A DNA stretch of 64,000 bases from Primulina eburnea (lineage: Eukaryota; Streptophyta; Magnoliopsida; Lamiales; Gesneriaceae), in NCBI RefSeq assembly GCF_022965805.1, contig NC_133114.1:2626761-2690760 (forward strand). The letters run 5' to 3'. Shown one piece after another: positions 54,178 to 64,000 of the stretch. A model generated the notes under the pieces. That model was not told the DNA's origin and did no database searches. It saw nothing but the letters and a program-made list of their open reading frames with translations. Positions within the stretch are counted from its first letter, which is position 1, and each line of letters opens with the position of its first letter. Position numbers and translations under genes: made by a program.

Positions 54178-55422
54178 AGTGGTATCAGAGTCATCTTCAT
54201 GTTGAATTATGAGAATTTTTTATTGATAGATTGGAAAAGAAAATTATGTTTTATTCTCAGATCTGATGAGATTTCTAGTGTATAAAATTTTTGGATTTAT
54301 ATATGTTGTTTTTTTAAAAAAAAATTATGAATTTGAATATGAATAAATTCATGCTCTTTGGATCTCGTATTTTTCGAATTTTACATCCAAAAAATCAGAT
54401 TTATTTTCGAATTTAAAAAAACCGAATTTTTCGAATTAGAGATAGAGCAGCCAAATTCAGGGCAAATTCGACGTCCTTCGGCAACTTTCCGGCGGAGCAT
54501 GCTTAGGTGTCAGGCGCTCCATAACCCTCCATCAATTGGCCGCAAAAGCCTCTGTACCGATCGAATTTTCTTCATGAATCGCCATCTCATGGGCGATTTT
54601 TATGTGGCCATATTCCGGCCGATTTCAGGTCTAACGGGGGCCGATGACAGTGCAATGGGGATCTCCGCCTAATGGGTTGTCTTTTCCGGCAGTAGGTTGG
54701 AGTTCAGGGGGCGGGTAGCGGCGGGTTTTATTGTAGGATTAGGGTTTTCTGAATTTGGGGATTTTTGGTTAATTTAAGGCCTTGTTTGGTTGTCCAATTT
54801 TGAACCAAATTTTGAAATCCAGAATTTTGACTTTTATTAAATTTTGTCTTCCGCAATTCTAATTTATGAAAATTAAATTCGACCATTTCAAAATTTAATT
54901 GCATGAAATAAAACTAATATGAAATTGTTCACTATTTTATCTCTTTTGTTTATTTCGATAAAATATTTATGGATGAATAATTATAAGGTACAAATATTTT
55001 ATTTTTTGCATATTTGGTCTCTATGCTTTATTTGACCCAAATAAAATAAATTAAATTTACTTGTGAAAATTTTAAGCTAAATTAATATCTTATATATCAA
55101 ATTTAGTTGAATTTAAATTACTTGTTAATAAAGTGATTTTTGAGATATATAGATATTATTAAAGTTCAGAATAAATTGTATTTTAATTTATGCGAAAGAT
55201 AGCCGACCCGGAGAAAGATTAATTTTTTTGGCCAAATTACAAACACAGTAGATGATTTTAAAGTGCATCTAGATCTATGTGAAAAATAATCGATCCAGAG
55301 AAAGATTATTTTCTGGCCAGATTTTGTGTACAATATATCTTATTCAAGTTCATTTATATCTATGCGAAAAATAGTCGACCCAATGAAAGACTATTTTTTG
55401 GCCAGATTGCATATATAATAAG
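54178..55422 (+). repeat. Copia-X leader, copy B
   Basis: Homologous to 6011-8135 minus the hAT element. It holds the intact (empty) target of the hAT element near 54520 and three leader hairpin units from 55188. A 104-codon ORF at 54358-54672 is not conserved in copy A and is probably chance. It ends at the LTR inserted at 55423 (left flank ataag). Confidence 0.7.
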
Positions 55423-55813
55423 TGTAGAACCCGTAAATCAGTCTACGTATAAGCCAAGCATAATTCTAGATTTTTAAATTTAAATTGACTTCATTGCATG
55501 ATTATTTTAATGCATTTCTTTGAAGTTAATTATTTTACGATTTCATGCAGTAGTTTGATTTTTTAGCATTTCAGTTATTTCAGTAAGGCCGGACTGGAGT
55601 TGGAGTTTTGAGATAGAATTTAAGATTCGAGAAATATTTCCAGAAGTTAATTTAGCTAGCAACTAAGTTCATTAAAGTTAGTAAGAAGGTTTGAGGATTT
55701 AATTTAAGTTGCTTGAGATGATTAAGAAATAAGCTCATTTAAGTTGCATAATTAAGGGGTTAGCTCACTAAATTATTTAAGGGATTAGTGAGGCTTTTTA
55801 GAGTTATTAAATT

Positions 55814-56193
55814 ACTAGATAATCAACATTTTCTCTCCATATATTAGTGCATTTTTCGGCCCCATAGTACCTAGACTAGTCATTGCCAACTCATCACCCT
55901 TTGACCCATTTCATGTAAATTTTAGCATGTTAATCTTTCATTTATTATTAGTCCACCTTAATTAATTAATTGTTGAGCATTATCCTAGTCTAAGAAGCTT
56001 AAGACTAGATAATCAACATTTTCTCTCCATATATTAGTGCATTTTTCGGCCCCGTAGTACCTAGACTAGTCATTGCCAACTCATCACCCTTTGACCCATT
56101 TCATGTAAATTTTAGCATGTTAATCTTTCATTTATTATTAGTCCACCTTAATTAATTAATTGTTGAGCATTATCCTAGTCTAAGAAGCTTAAG
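55814..56193 (+). repeat. 190-bp tandem duplication inside LTR
   Basis: 55814-56003 and 56004-56193 are almost identical (one G/A difference seen at GGCCCC(A/G)TAG). A run of about 13 C follows at 56199. Recent local duplication. Confidence 0.92.
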
Positions 56194-56515
56194 ATTTCGC
56201 CCCCCCCCCCCCTTCTAGATACATCCACCAACTCATTTGATATCAAACAAGAATTCAAATTTCAAAAAAGGGAGACTTGGTCTTGCATGCATCCCACCTA
56301 TATTGCACATATCTTCCTCACTCCCCTAACCATTTCCTCCCCCTCCATTATTTCGAAAATCAGAGAGAAGTGGAGAGGAAAACCGTGAGCCATAGCTAGA
56401 AAGAATAGGAGAAAAAAATCGAGCAAGCTAGGTAACAAAGCGCTCCACCTCCTCCGCGCCGGATCGCCTCTTCTTTTCGTTTCTTCTTTCAAACGAAACC
56501 AGGCATGTCTAGAAT

Positions 56516-56830
56516 ATGAACAAGGGCAAGAGATGTGGCATCGGGTATAGCCCAAAGGGTGAAACTGACTCATGGAGTCAGCAACCAAAAACCTTTAGCA
56601 GAAACTATTCAAATGGATACTCAAACTACTACAACAGTAAGCCAGTTCAGAAAAGATACTGGCTGAACAATCAGTTGAAAAAGGGCAAATCACATGTTGT
56701 ATCACCCACACATCATACACCAAGCACACACAGACAAGGAAGGACCATATGGAATACAGCAACTGGACGGTCAGTCAGACTGATCCAAGTCTGGATTCCT
56801 AAAGGACTAATCAACTTTGGACCCAAATAG
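56516..56830 (+). pseudogene. Copia Gag C-terminal spacer remnant
   Basis: Asn/Ser/Tyr/Lys-rich low-complexity tail ending SVRLIQVWIPKGLINFGPK, the type of linker found between Gag and protease in Sireviruses. Everything before it is missing. TAG 56828-56830 and TGA about 56861 separate it from the protease in the same frame. Confidence 0.7.
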
Positions 56831-56863
56831 AAAAAGGGTACCACAATCTTATCTTGTATTTGA

Positions 56864-58390
56864 TTGCAGGTAACAGGTACAAGCACTGGATCTATATGGT
56901 ATCTGGACAGTGGATGCTCACGCCACATGACAGGAGATTCAAGTTTATTATCTCAACTAATCAAATACACCGGTCCAAACATCAGTTTTGGAGACAACTC
57001 GAAAGGTAAAACTGTGGGTAAGGGTAAGCTTATCCATGGTAACTTCACCATTAATGATGTTTTATTAGTCGAGAATCTTAAGTATAATCTGATAAGCATT
57101 AGTCAGTTATGCGATAATGGATTCTCAGTCCAGTTTGACAAACACTCTTGTTCAGTCAAACGCTCAACTGAAGAAATCATTCTAACTGGAAAAAGGTGTG
57201 GAAACACTTATAAAGTCAGCTGGAATGATCAACCTTATGCACCAGTATGTCTCATTGCTTCTAAAACTTCTAAAAACTGGTTATGGCATAAGAGGTTAAA
57301 CCACTTGAATTTCAAATCTATTGCATATTTGAGTAACCATGATCTTGTTACTGGACTGCCCAAAATGGATTTTATCAAAGACAAAATTTGCTCAGCATGT
57401 CAGTTTGGTAAGCAAATCAAATCTTCTTTTAAAAACAAGGGTCGTAAATCTTCTTCCCGATGCTTAGAGCTGTTACATATGGATTTGTTTGGTCCAATAC
57501 CAGTACTGAGCTTAGGGGGAATGAAATACACCCTGGTGGTGGTTGATGATTTTTCAAGATTCACTTGGGTTTTATTTCTCAAATCCAAGGACCAAACTGC
57601 TGATCAACTGATTAAACTTTTCAAAAGATTATTAAATGAAAAATCAGTTGGAATTGATAGAATCAGATCCGATCGAGGAACTGAATTTATCAATAAAACC
57701 CTTTCAAATTATTTAGAGAATACCGGAATCAAGCATGAGCTTTCAGCAGCTAGAACTCCTCAGCAAAATGGTGTAGCTGAAAGGAGAAATCGGACCCTCA
57801 AAGAAGCTGCTAGAACAATGCTTGCTGATTCTAGTATCTCTCAAAGATTTTGGGCAGAAGCAGTGAACACTTCGTGTTATACTCAAAACAGATATATGAT
57901 TAACAAGAATCATATGAAAACACCTTATGAGATCTGGCATGGAAAGAAAAGCGTGGTTTCTTATTTTAAAATATTCGGCTGCAGATGCTTTATACTTGAC
58001 AATGGTAAAACCCATTTAAAAACTTTTGATGCAAAATCTGCAGAGGGAATATTTCTTGGTTATTCTTCAGTGAGTAAAGCGTATAGAGTCTTCAACAAAA
58101 ATACCTTGAATGTTGAGGAATCTATTCATGTTGTATTTGATGAATCTGCTCTAACTGATAAGCCAACTAATATAGTTGAGCTAGCTGATAGACTTACAGA
58201 CATAAGCTTGGATGATGATGATGAAGAAGAAGACGTTCATGTTAATCAAAGCAACCTCCAAACACCTGAACCTGAAATATTAGATCAATCAGCTGAATTG
58301 GAAGCAAACTTTGACAATCAGTTAGTGGAGCCAACTAATGCGAATCCGTTACCAACTGAATTAGCTCCAACTGAAACTGAGAACACTTAG
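56864..58390 (+). pseudogene. Copia protease-integrase
   Basis: 508 codons. Protease WYLDSGCSRHMTG; pre-integrase zinc finger WLWHKRLNHLNF and CSACQFGKQ; integrase core HMDLFGPIP, VVDDFSRFTWV, IRSDRGTEF and GVAERRNRTLKE, so all catalytic acidic residues remain. C-terminal part has KIFGCRCFI and an acidic linker DDDDEEEDV. Ends at TAG 58388-58390; a second TAG follows in the same frame at 58442-58444. There is no own ATG near the start. Confidence 0.88.
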
Positions 58391-59056
58391 TTACCCATCG
58401 AAGAAGTTGTTGATGAAGAAGCACCAAATGCTGAACTGAAATAGAAGAAATCACACCCTCCAGACCTGGTAATAGGTAACCCATCTGATCCAGTAAGAAC
58501 CAGAAATCAGATGCTTAATTTATTCATTCATTCAGCTTTTGTATCTCAATTAGAACCAAAGAAAACTGACGAAGCTCTTGCTGATCCCAATTGGATAAAT
58601 GCCATGCAAGAAGAGCTAAACCAATTTACCCATAACAATGTCTGGAACTTAGTTCCAAGACCAATTTCTAAAACTGTTATAGGTACCAAGTGGGTGTACA
58701 GAAACAAACTGAACGAAGACGGTTCAGTTGTGCGCAACAAGGCAAGGCTAGTAGCACAAGGCTATAGGCAAGAAGAAGGGATTGATTATGACGAGACATA
58801 TGCACCAGTTGCAAGACTGGAGGCAATCATAATATTTCTTGCCTATGCATCCTTCAAGAACTTTAAAGTCTACCAAATGGATGTGAAAAGTGCCTTTCTA
58901 AACGGCCAGTTGCAGGAAGAAGTCTACGTCGAACAACCTCCAGGTTTTATCAACCATAACCTTCCTGATCATGTGTATCATTTGAACAAAGCATTGTATG
59001 GCCTCAAACAAGCTCCAAGAGCTTGGTATGAAACCCTTTCAAAAATTCCTAACTGA
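58391..59056 (+). pseudogene. Copia reverse transcriptase, N-terminal part
   Basis: In frame with the previous [57 protein letters not shown] and [13 protein letters not shown] are standard copia RT motifs. A single extra A in the A run at about 59041-59046 shifts the frame and ends this ORF at 59056; RT continues in the next frame. Confidence 0.88.
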
Positions 59057-60080
59057 TCATGATTTTTCTGTTGGATCAGTCGATAAGACTTTGTTCAAAT
59101 TTTCTAAGGATGATCATATCTTACTTGTTCAAATTTATGTGGATGATATTATTTTTGGGTCAACTAACCCCAAATTATGTAAGAAATTTGCCAAGTTGAT
59201 GCATGATAAGTTCGAAATGAGCATGATGGGTGAGCTGACATTCTTTCTGGGTTTACAAGTGAAGCAATTGGATTCAGGAACTTTTATCAGTCAAACCAAA
59301 TATACCAAGGAACTGCTGAAGAAATTTGGCATGGAATCATGTTCAGCAGCAAGCACTCCAATGAGCTCATCAGTTAAATTGGGCACTGATCAAGGGGGAA
59401 CATCAGTCGAGACGACACTTTATAGAGGTTTAATAGGTTCATTATTGTACCTAACTGCTAGTCGTCCTGATATCGTATTTGCTGTATGCATGTGTGCCAA
59501 ATTCCAAGCAAATCCTATGCAATCACATTTTGCAGCTGCCAAACGTATCCTTAAATATCTTAAATGCACACAAAATGTTGGTTTTTGGTATCCTAAAGAC
59601 TCATCTTTCAGTTTAGTTGGCTATTCAGATGCAGACTATGCAGGATGCAAGCTTGATTGGAAAAGCACAAGTGGATCTTGTCAGTTTCTAGGAGACAGAC
59701 TGATCTCTTGGTTCAGTAAGAAGCAAACATCCATAGCAACTTCCACAACTGAAGCAGAATATCTTGCTGCTGGAAGCTGCTGTGCCCAACTGCTCTGGAT
59801 TTAGCAACAACTGAAAGATTATGGTGTTGATGCAAAGGAATCACCGATATTCTGTGACAACACGAGCACAATCGCTATAACGTATAATCCAGTTCTTCAC
59901 TCCAGAACCAAGCACATAGATGTCAGACATCACTTCATCATGGATCATGCACTAAAGAAGAACATCAGATTGGAATATGTCTCAACGGAACAACAAGCAG
60001 CAGACATTTTCACCAAACCACTGGCTGAGACTAAGTTTTCTCACTTTCGCAATATACTTGGATTAATTGATTTATCTTAA
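59046..60080 (+). pseudogene. Copia reverse transcriptase C-terminal part and RNase H
   Basis: Continues with [17 protein letters not shown], the catalytic YVDD in VQIYVDDIIFG, MGELTFFLGLQV and RNase H (GYSDADYAGCKLDWKSTSG, STTEAEYLAAGSC). An in-frame TAG at 59802-59804 follows LLWI; the frame then goes on with FCDNTSTIAI, KHIDVRHHFI and QQAADIFTKPLA to TAA 60078-60080. The reading ORF coordinates before 59046 are out of frame with the true gene. Confidence 0.87.
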
Positions 60081-60264
60081 TTAATGATCATTGTTCGTAA
60101 TTTGTTGTTAAGCTTTATTGTTATTTTACTGAATATTTAAGTGAGTTGCTTATTCTTATGAGTTCTTAACTGATGTCAGCAAGTGTTTGTTCTTATGTTT
60201 ATATCTCTAACAGATCATTGCAGGCAGAAGTAAAAGAACAACGACGATAAAACATAATAAATAT
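60081..60264 (+). other. Spacer after copia pol
   Basis: Non-coding, A/T-rich. Ends where the antisense gene's poly(A) signal (AATAAA on the complement of 60265-60270) begins. Confidence 0.5.
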
Positions 60265-60265
60265 T

Positions 60266-60667
60266 TTATTGAGGAAGAGAAGAGGAGCCGGTTACAATTT
60301 CATATTCTTCCTCCACAGCAATTATCCACAAACTCACCCATGCAGCTAGTGCTGAGGAGGAGGTTTTGCAGAAATTGTGGGAGGCAGCGATGCGGCGGAG
60401 GATCTCCAGCTCCTTCAGAAGAAAGAGCTTGTAGAGATAACCTTCTTTAAAAAGGTCCACCCCCACAGGAACCTCTAAGAGCTCTCGCACCTCTCGAAGT
60501 TGGGCCTTCCACCTGAAAGTGGAGACCCGTCCAGAGTAATACAGGAACTCCAGTTCCTGCATCTCTTCCCAGTAACGAAGGCTAGCGTAGAAGACTTCAT
60601 CCTCTATGAACTGCTTCCTTGCCTGCAGAGTAAACTGAGCGTCGCTTGAGCTTCCAGCTTCTGCCAT
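60266..60667 (-). CDS. Antisense ORF of the Sirevirus, 133 residues, unknown function
   Basis: Intact ORF on the strand opposite to pol, lying between pol and the env-like ORF. ATG at 60667, TAA at 60266-60268. The protein begins MAEAGSSSDAQF and is strongly helical and charged, with RYWEEMQELEFLYYSG and LREVRELLEV; no signal peptide or membrane span, no motif I recognise. Upstream on the same strand is TATAAATA (60731-60724), about 64 nt before ATG, and AATAAA overlaps the stop codon (60270-60265), so the cassette looks like a small complete gene. It is the only undamaged ORF of a much-damaged element. Antisense accessory ORFs are known from some other plant LTR elements (for example Grande-type gypsy); whether Sireviruses share one I cannot verify. 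Confidence 0.6.
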   Translation of the reverse strand: MAEAGSSSDAQFTLQARKQFIEDEVFYASLRYWEEMQELEFLYYSGRVSTFRWKAQLREVRELLEVPVGVDLFKEGYLYKLFLLKELEILRRIAASHNFCKTSSSALAAWVSLWIIAVEEEYEIVTGSSSLPQ

Positions 60668-60723
60668 TCTCCTTATCTTTGAAACTTACTTGCTGAGATA
60701 ATTTTGGCTAACCCCTTCACTCT

Positions 60724-60731
60724 TATTTATA
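60724..60731 (-). promoter_or_regulatory. TATA box of the antisense ORF
   Basis: The complement reads GGCCTATAAATAAG; TATAAATA is a near-consensus plant TATA box, set for a start site near 60700 and a leader of about 30 nt before the ATG at 60667. Confidence 0.55.
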
Positions 60732-60777
60732 GGCCTTTGTTCTCCGAACTGTCAAAGCTGCCTCTATTGCTCAAGCC

Positions 60778-61593
60778 TTGGAGAGGAAAAGTTATTTCTT
60801 TGATCAGATGAGAGCGAAGAAGTTGGCTCAAATTGTTGCTAAGCTTAAAAACAACTACTTGCCAACTGACCCTACTGCATATGCTGATCAAGCTGTAATT
60901 ACTCAGCTTGACACTGACCTTATAGGACTACTGTCTCGAATCAAATTTTGGGAATTGGATCAAGAACTGGTAGTCTACCAAGGAGATTCAGATGATGACA
61001 ATGAGGAACTAGTTGAAGAAGCATCCTCTGACAAAAAAGAACCATCATCAGCTTTAGTTCTTGTTCCAACTGAAGAGCCAGTTTCTGATAAGCTTCCTTC
61101 ACCGCCTGTTGAACAACAACTATATACTGAAGCTGAGCTGTCTTTCGCTCATATTGATGAAGTGATTCAAGCCGTGGTAGAGGAATCCCATCTTAGTGCA
61201 ACAGTTAATTATAAAGTTGATCACTCTGCTGATCAAACCAATCCAGAGGTCACTATTCCTTCAGTCGAAATTGTTCCACCAGACCAATCTGCTGATCAAT
61301 TCATACCAATTGATATGCAAGATGACTCAATCGATCATTCACTAGAGGCATCAGTTCAGGTTGTGTCACCATCAACTGAACAACATCCTTCCTCACCACC
61401 TCGGGATCAAGCAGAAATCTCTGCTGCTGATATTTCAGTTCGCAATGTTACTGAAACAATTTCCACTGATCAAGCCTTAATCGTTTCTGAACTTAAGACA
61501 AGTGAACCAAGCACTTCTCGACAATCCAATCCTCCATCTTCAGCATATTTTGATCTCATTTTGAAGAAGTCCAACATATGCAGGACAGCATGA
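60778..61593 (+). pseudogene. Env-like ORF of the Sirevirus, first part
   Basis: About 271 codons. The first ATG is 60808; the frame is open upstream without an ATG. N-terminal 60 residues are helical (AKKLAQIVAKLKNNY), then acidic and Ser/Pro/Thr-rich sequence with repeated Ser-Ala-Asp-Gln/Asp-Gln motifs. No clear membrane span. Ends at TGA after a one-base shift near 61565; the coiled-coil ORF continues in the next frame. The envelope label is by position only. Confidence 0.65.
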
Positions 61594-61967
61594 GTCAAGT
61601 CATTACTGCCATTTCCAAGATTCAAAATACACAACTTTCGCACAGTTTGAAGTTGGACGATAATCAGGAATCCTTGAAAAGACTGAAGGATATCCAATCT
61701 GCTGTTACCGCTATTTCTTTTGCAGTTGGTGACATTCAGAAAAATAGAGGTATCATGTCCAGTCTGACTGCCACTCAAGAACTAATTAACCAACGCGTCA
61801 ACAGTGTGGAATCGCTTGTGTCTCGGAAAATTGAACTACTGCAAGTCACAATGTCTACTGCTATTGAAAATATGTCATCCTCTGTCAGGGTTCTTTCTTC
61901 TCACGTTCGCAAGCTATCTGACAAGATGGAGCAGTTTGACAAAAAGGGGGAAGAGAATAATTCTTAG
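61566..61967 (+). pseudogene. Env-like coiled-coil ORF of the Sirevirus
   Basis: About 130 codons, from EEVQHMQDSMSQV onward, joined by a frameshift to the previous ORF. Long heptad-type coiled coil without Pro/Gly (SHSLKLDDNQESLKRLKDI, LSSHVRKLSDKMEQF), ending KKGEENNS, TAG 61965-61967. Counterpart of 2160-2831, which has a similar Lys-Lys-Gly-Glu tail. Confidence 0.7.
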
Positions 61968-62109
61968 TCAGCAGAAGAATTCTTAGTAGCAGTATTGATT
62001 GTATCTGATCTATTAATTCAGTTGATGATGTTTACCTACATCTTATTTTATCTACTATGAAGAATTCAGTTTCTTAGAGATTCTTATTCCAAGTTTTGTC
62101 AAACACCAT
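61968..62109 (+). other. 3' untranslated spacer before Sirevirus 3' LTR
   Basis: Non-coding; nothing recognised apart from the approach to the polypurine tract. Confidence 0.5.
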
Positions 62110-62122
62110 AAAGGGGAGAAAT
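62110..62122 (+). other. Polypurine tract of the Sirevirus
   Basis: AAAGGGGAGAAA followed by TTG and the LTR start TGTTGGAAAT at 62123. Confidence 0.75.
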
Positions 62123-62990
62123 TGTTGGAAATTTAATTCCGGCGTTTGACAAAAGACTCACAACTGAATTCAGCAACTAAATGCAACCAACTAATCGACG
62201 TAACTGAACAAAACTTAACTGATATTTCAGCAGATATTCTCGCCAGTTCATTCTCGCCAACTGATTTGTTACCAGCTGATCCTTCAGCTGTACACGTCAT
62301 CAAGTGAAAACGACAACCGACAAATAGTACAGTCATCTACAAACTGGTAGTGGAACGCCGCATTTCAGAATGAGCAGTGCACGACTGTCAGAGCGTACCG
62401 ACGTGGCAATCAACGGTTAGAATATTCAAACATTCTTTAATGTTACCGTTGCAAGGAAATACTATAAATAGATGAAGACAGCATGAGAAGAAGCAGAGAC
62501 CTTCAGTTATAAATCCTACTTGCTGTTACGCTGCGAAAATACTTGCTCACAATCAGAAATCAAAGCTCTCGCTCACAAGTCATATCAGTAGTATTCAGAC
62601 TACATCTTCGAGCTTACATAACACTTTGTAATCGCTGTTTGATTTTCAAGTTGTACTAAGATCAGTTACGATCTTTGAAAAGTGTTGTATACTAAGAGTT
62701 TCAGTTTTGGCAAAGTGATAAGTCCATAACTGAAGTGGGTCAGTACATTGCTTGTATTTGATCAAAGTCTTTTAGTGAATATCATATCCTCGTGATAGAA
62801 GGGGTGACGTAGGAGTTATTCAAATCTCCGAACATCCAGAAACATATCGTGTTATCTTTACTTCAGTTTTTATTTTCAGTTAGATACTCTATCATTCAGT
62901 CAGTTTATTTTCCGCAACTGCATATTCAGTTTAACTGATTGTTTTTTATCGTTGGGATATCTAGTTCAGTTTGTAACAAAACTGAACTCT
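62123..62990 (+). repeat. 3' LTR of the Sirevirus, 3' end truncated
   Basis: Starts TGTTGGAAAT. TATA box CTATAAATAG at 62462-62471. Ends near CTGAACTC at about 62985, without the expected CACCCC...CAACA terminus seen at 3970-4004. Then the host LTR resumes with AAACCTCAATCAAGTC (also at 29494). Confidence 0.75.
62462..62471 (+). promoter_or_regulatory. TATA box of Sirevirus LTR
   Basis: CTATAAATAG in the middle of the LTR, same relative place as 3378-3390 in the other Sirevirus LTR. Confidence 0.55.
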
Positions 62991-64000
62991 TTCAAAACCT
63001 CAATCAAGTCCTATTATCATCTATTTAACATTACATGATCATCTTTTATGTGCAAAAAACCGAAACATGACAGAAATTTTCAGAAAATTATAGCATGCAG
63101 ATTTCGGCCCTTTCCTTGGCAAGCTTCACGTTTTTTTGAGTTTTGTGGTTTCAGGTGATTGGTTCGACTCCAGGCTCCCAAGGTGACATCTATACACGTA
63201 ATAGGATGCATTAGGATCATATTGGTCCGTTCTTTCAAGCCCCTTGTTGCTGGAAATTCAGAAATTTACAGCAACTTCACTTCTATCCATTTATGCTTTT
63301 CGAAAATCTGTTTTTGATGTCAAGGGGATTGGATCTGATCTTGGCTGCCCTAGGGCCTATAGCCATGGTTAGATCACTTCTCTAGCATGTCTAAGACGTG
63401 ACTAAGTTGCCCTTTTGGTGGCTTGGTCCATGGCTCATCGGTTTTCAATCAAAACAACAAGAATAGCCCCTCCCCTTCGCGGCCCCTTCGGTTGGACAGC
63501 ACTTGTGCTTCGGCTTTATTGGGTTGGTATGGATCTTGGTTGGCCTATGGCCCTTAGCCACGGTTCATACCATGCCCTTAGATGTCTAGATCATGCCATG
63601 GTCAATCAAATGGCCACTGGAACGACATGAGACATCGATCAAAGCATAAACACCTCACGCATACAAAGTGTTCTCGGTTGGAACCTTCGGTTGAGTTATG
63701 ATGTGATGCGGATTGTGGCTGACCTAGGGCCCTTAGCCATGGTTCGAATCATTCCTTGGGACGTTGTGGAGAGGCTTTGGTCGGTGGTTCAAGCCCCAAT
63801 GGACAAAAGTCTCGCAAACGACGCGATGCAAGCAAGGTTGCAGCTGCTAGAAATTTACAGCAAGTTGCTGTGTCGGTTCGGAGGCTCGTTCGAGTTCTCG
63901 GTTGGGTTTTAGCCTATGACTTGGACTGGACAGTGCCCCTTTGAGTTGGAAAGGTCATGTTTTTGACCGTTCGTGATTCGGATCATTTTTGAGGTCGTAC
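62991..64000 (+). repeat. Remainder of host LTR with degenerate tandem repeats
   Basis: No convincing gene. Three degenerate units of about 180-200 bp are marked by CCTAGGGCCC-TTAGCCATGGTT near 63345, 63540 and 63720, and each ends near TTCGGTTGG or CTCGGTTGG. Short ORFs here follow the repeats. Confidence 0.5.

Larger units (their letters stand above)
56515..62990 (+). mobile_element. Sirevirus-type copia element truncated at both ends
   Basis: Order: gag tail, protease, integrase, RT, RNase H, antisense ORF, env-like ORF, coiled-coil ORF, polypurine tract, partial 3' LTR. The 5' LTR, primer binding site and most of gag are missing, and the 3' LTR stops before its expected CACCCC...CAACA end. 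The flanking LTR sequence resumes almost where it stopped, with no visible target-site duplication. At least five coding lesions are present. Confidence 0.85.
55423..64000 (+). mobile_element. Gypsy-type LTR of the 22229 family, incomplete
   Basis: Starts TGTAGAACCCG and matches 22229-22430 closely. A later segment (56400-56507) matches 29370-29487 and another (62990-63015) matches 29490-29512. It carries a Sirevirus-type copia insertion between them. The LTR end (GGCCTTCACA-type) is not reached by 64000, so whether this is a solo LTR or an element is unknown. Confidence 0.65.

Noticed and set aside
60778..61967. True viral envelope gene
   Set aside because: No signal peptide, membrane span or glycoprotein motif is visible; only the position matches env-like ORFs of Sireviruses.
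63415..63944. Short ORFs near the right edge as host exons
   Set aside because: They fall in degenerate tandem repeats of an LTR; no splice-site-bounded coding pattern or known domain.

Overview
The window is nuclear DNA of a flowering plant, almost certainly a eudicot. It is AT-rich and consists almost wholly of nested plant LTR retrotransposons (Ty1/copia and Ty3/gypsy), hAT, CACTA and Helitron DNA elements, plus one intact intronless L-type lectin receptor kinase gene. A repeat at about 53.77-53.95 kb resembles one I remember as common in Lamiales (asterids), so that order is a tentative guess from memory. No tRNA, rRNA, CRISPR or bacterial feature was seen.

Layout. 1-4004: 3' part of a Sirevirus-like copia element (env-like coiled-coil ORF, polypurine tract, 3' LTR), split by a gypsy solo LTR (410-2159). 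4005-8942: 'copy A' of a composite repeat: an old LTR-retroelement leader fused to the 5' LTR, leader and gag of a decayed copia element ('copia-X'), with a hAT element inside (6390-7241). 8943-18296: a complete minus-strand gypsy element with TSD agttc, inserted in the copia-X gag. 18297-20216: rest of copia-X, heavily deleted. 20217-32884: the copia-X 3' LTR, blown apart by nested insertions: a minus-strand solo LTR (20634-32832) holds a hAT element (30980-32412) and a second solo LTR (22229-30351), which holds a nearly intact copia element (23311-27971). 32885-33340: fragment of a lectin receptor kinase paralogue. 33588-35681: the intact lectin receptor kinase, minus strand. 36724-45644: a complete, very young gypsy element with TSD attat. 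45697-46650: hAT. 47224-55422: 'copy B' of the composite repeat, carrying a solo LTR (47459-50039), a CACTA element (50271-51979), a Helitron (52510-52729) and a MITE-like repeat. 55423-64000: start of another LTR of the 22229 family, carrying a Sirevirus-like copia element truncated at both ends (about 56515-62990).

Copies A and B serve as each other's empty-site controls, which fixes the borders of several insertions to the base. The most unusual observations are: a compact antisense gene cassette (TATA box, 133-codon ORF, AATAAA overlapping the stop) between pol and the env-like ORF of the Sirevirus; an 85-bp-period array in the copia-X leader whose units can each fold into a hairpin with compensating arm changes; a 72-bp-period array of GC-rich inverted repeats just upstream of the TATA-like tract in gypsy LTRs; and the mirrored two-tier palindrome arrays of the CACTA element. 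The lectin receptor kinase is the only host gene; everything else with coding capacity belongs to retroelements, nearly all broken by stops, frameshifts or deletions.
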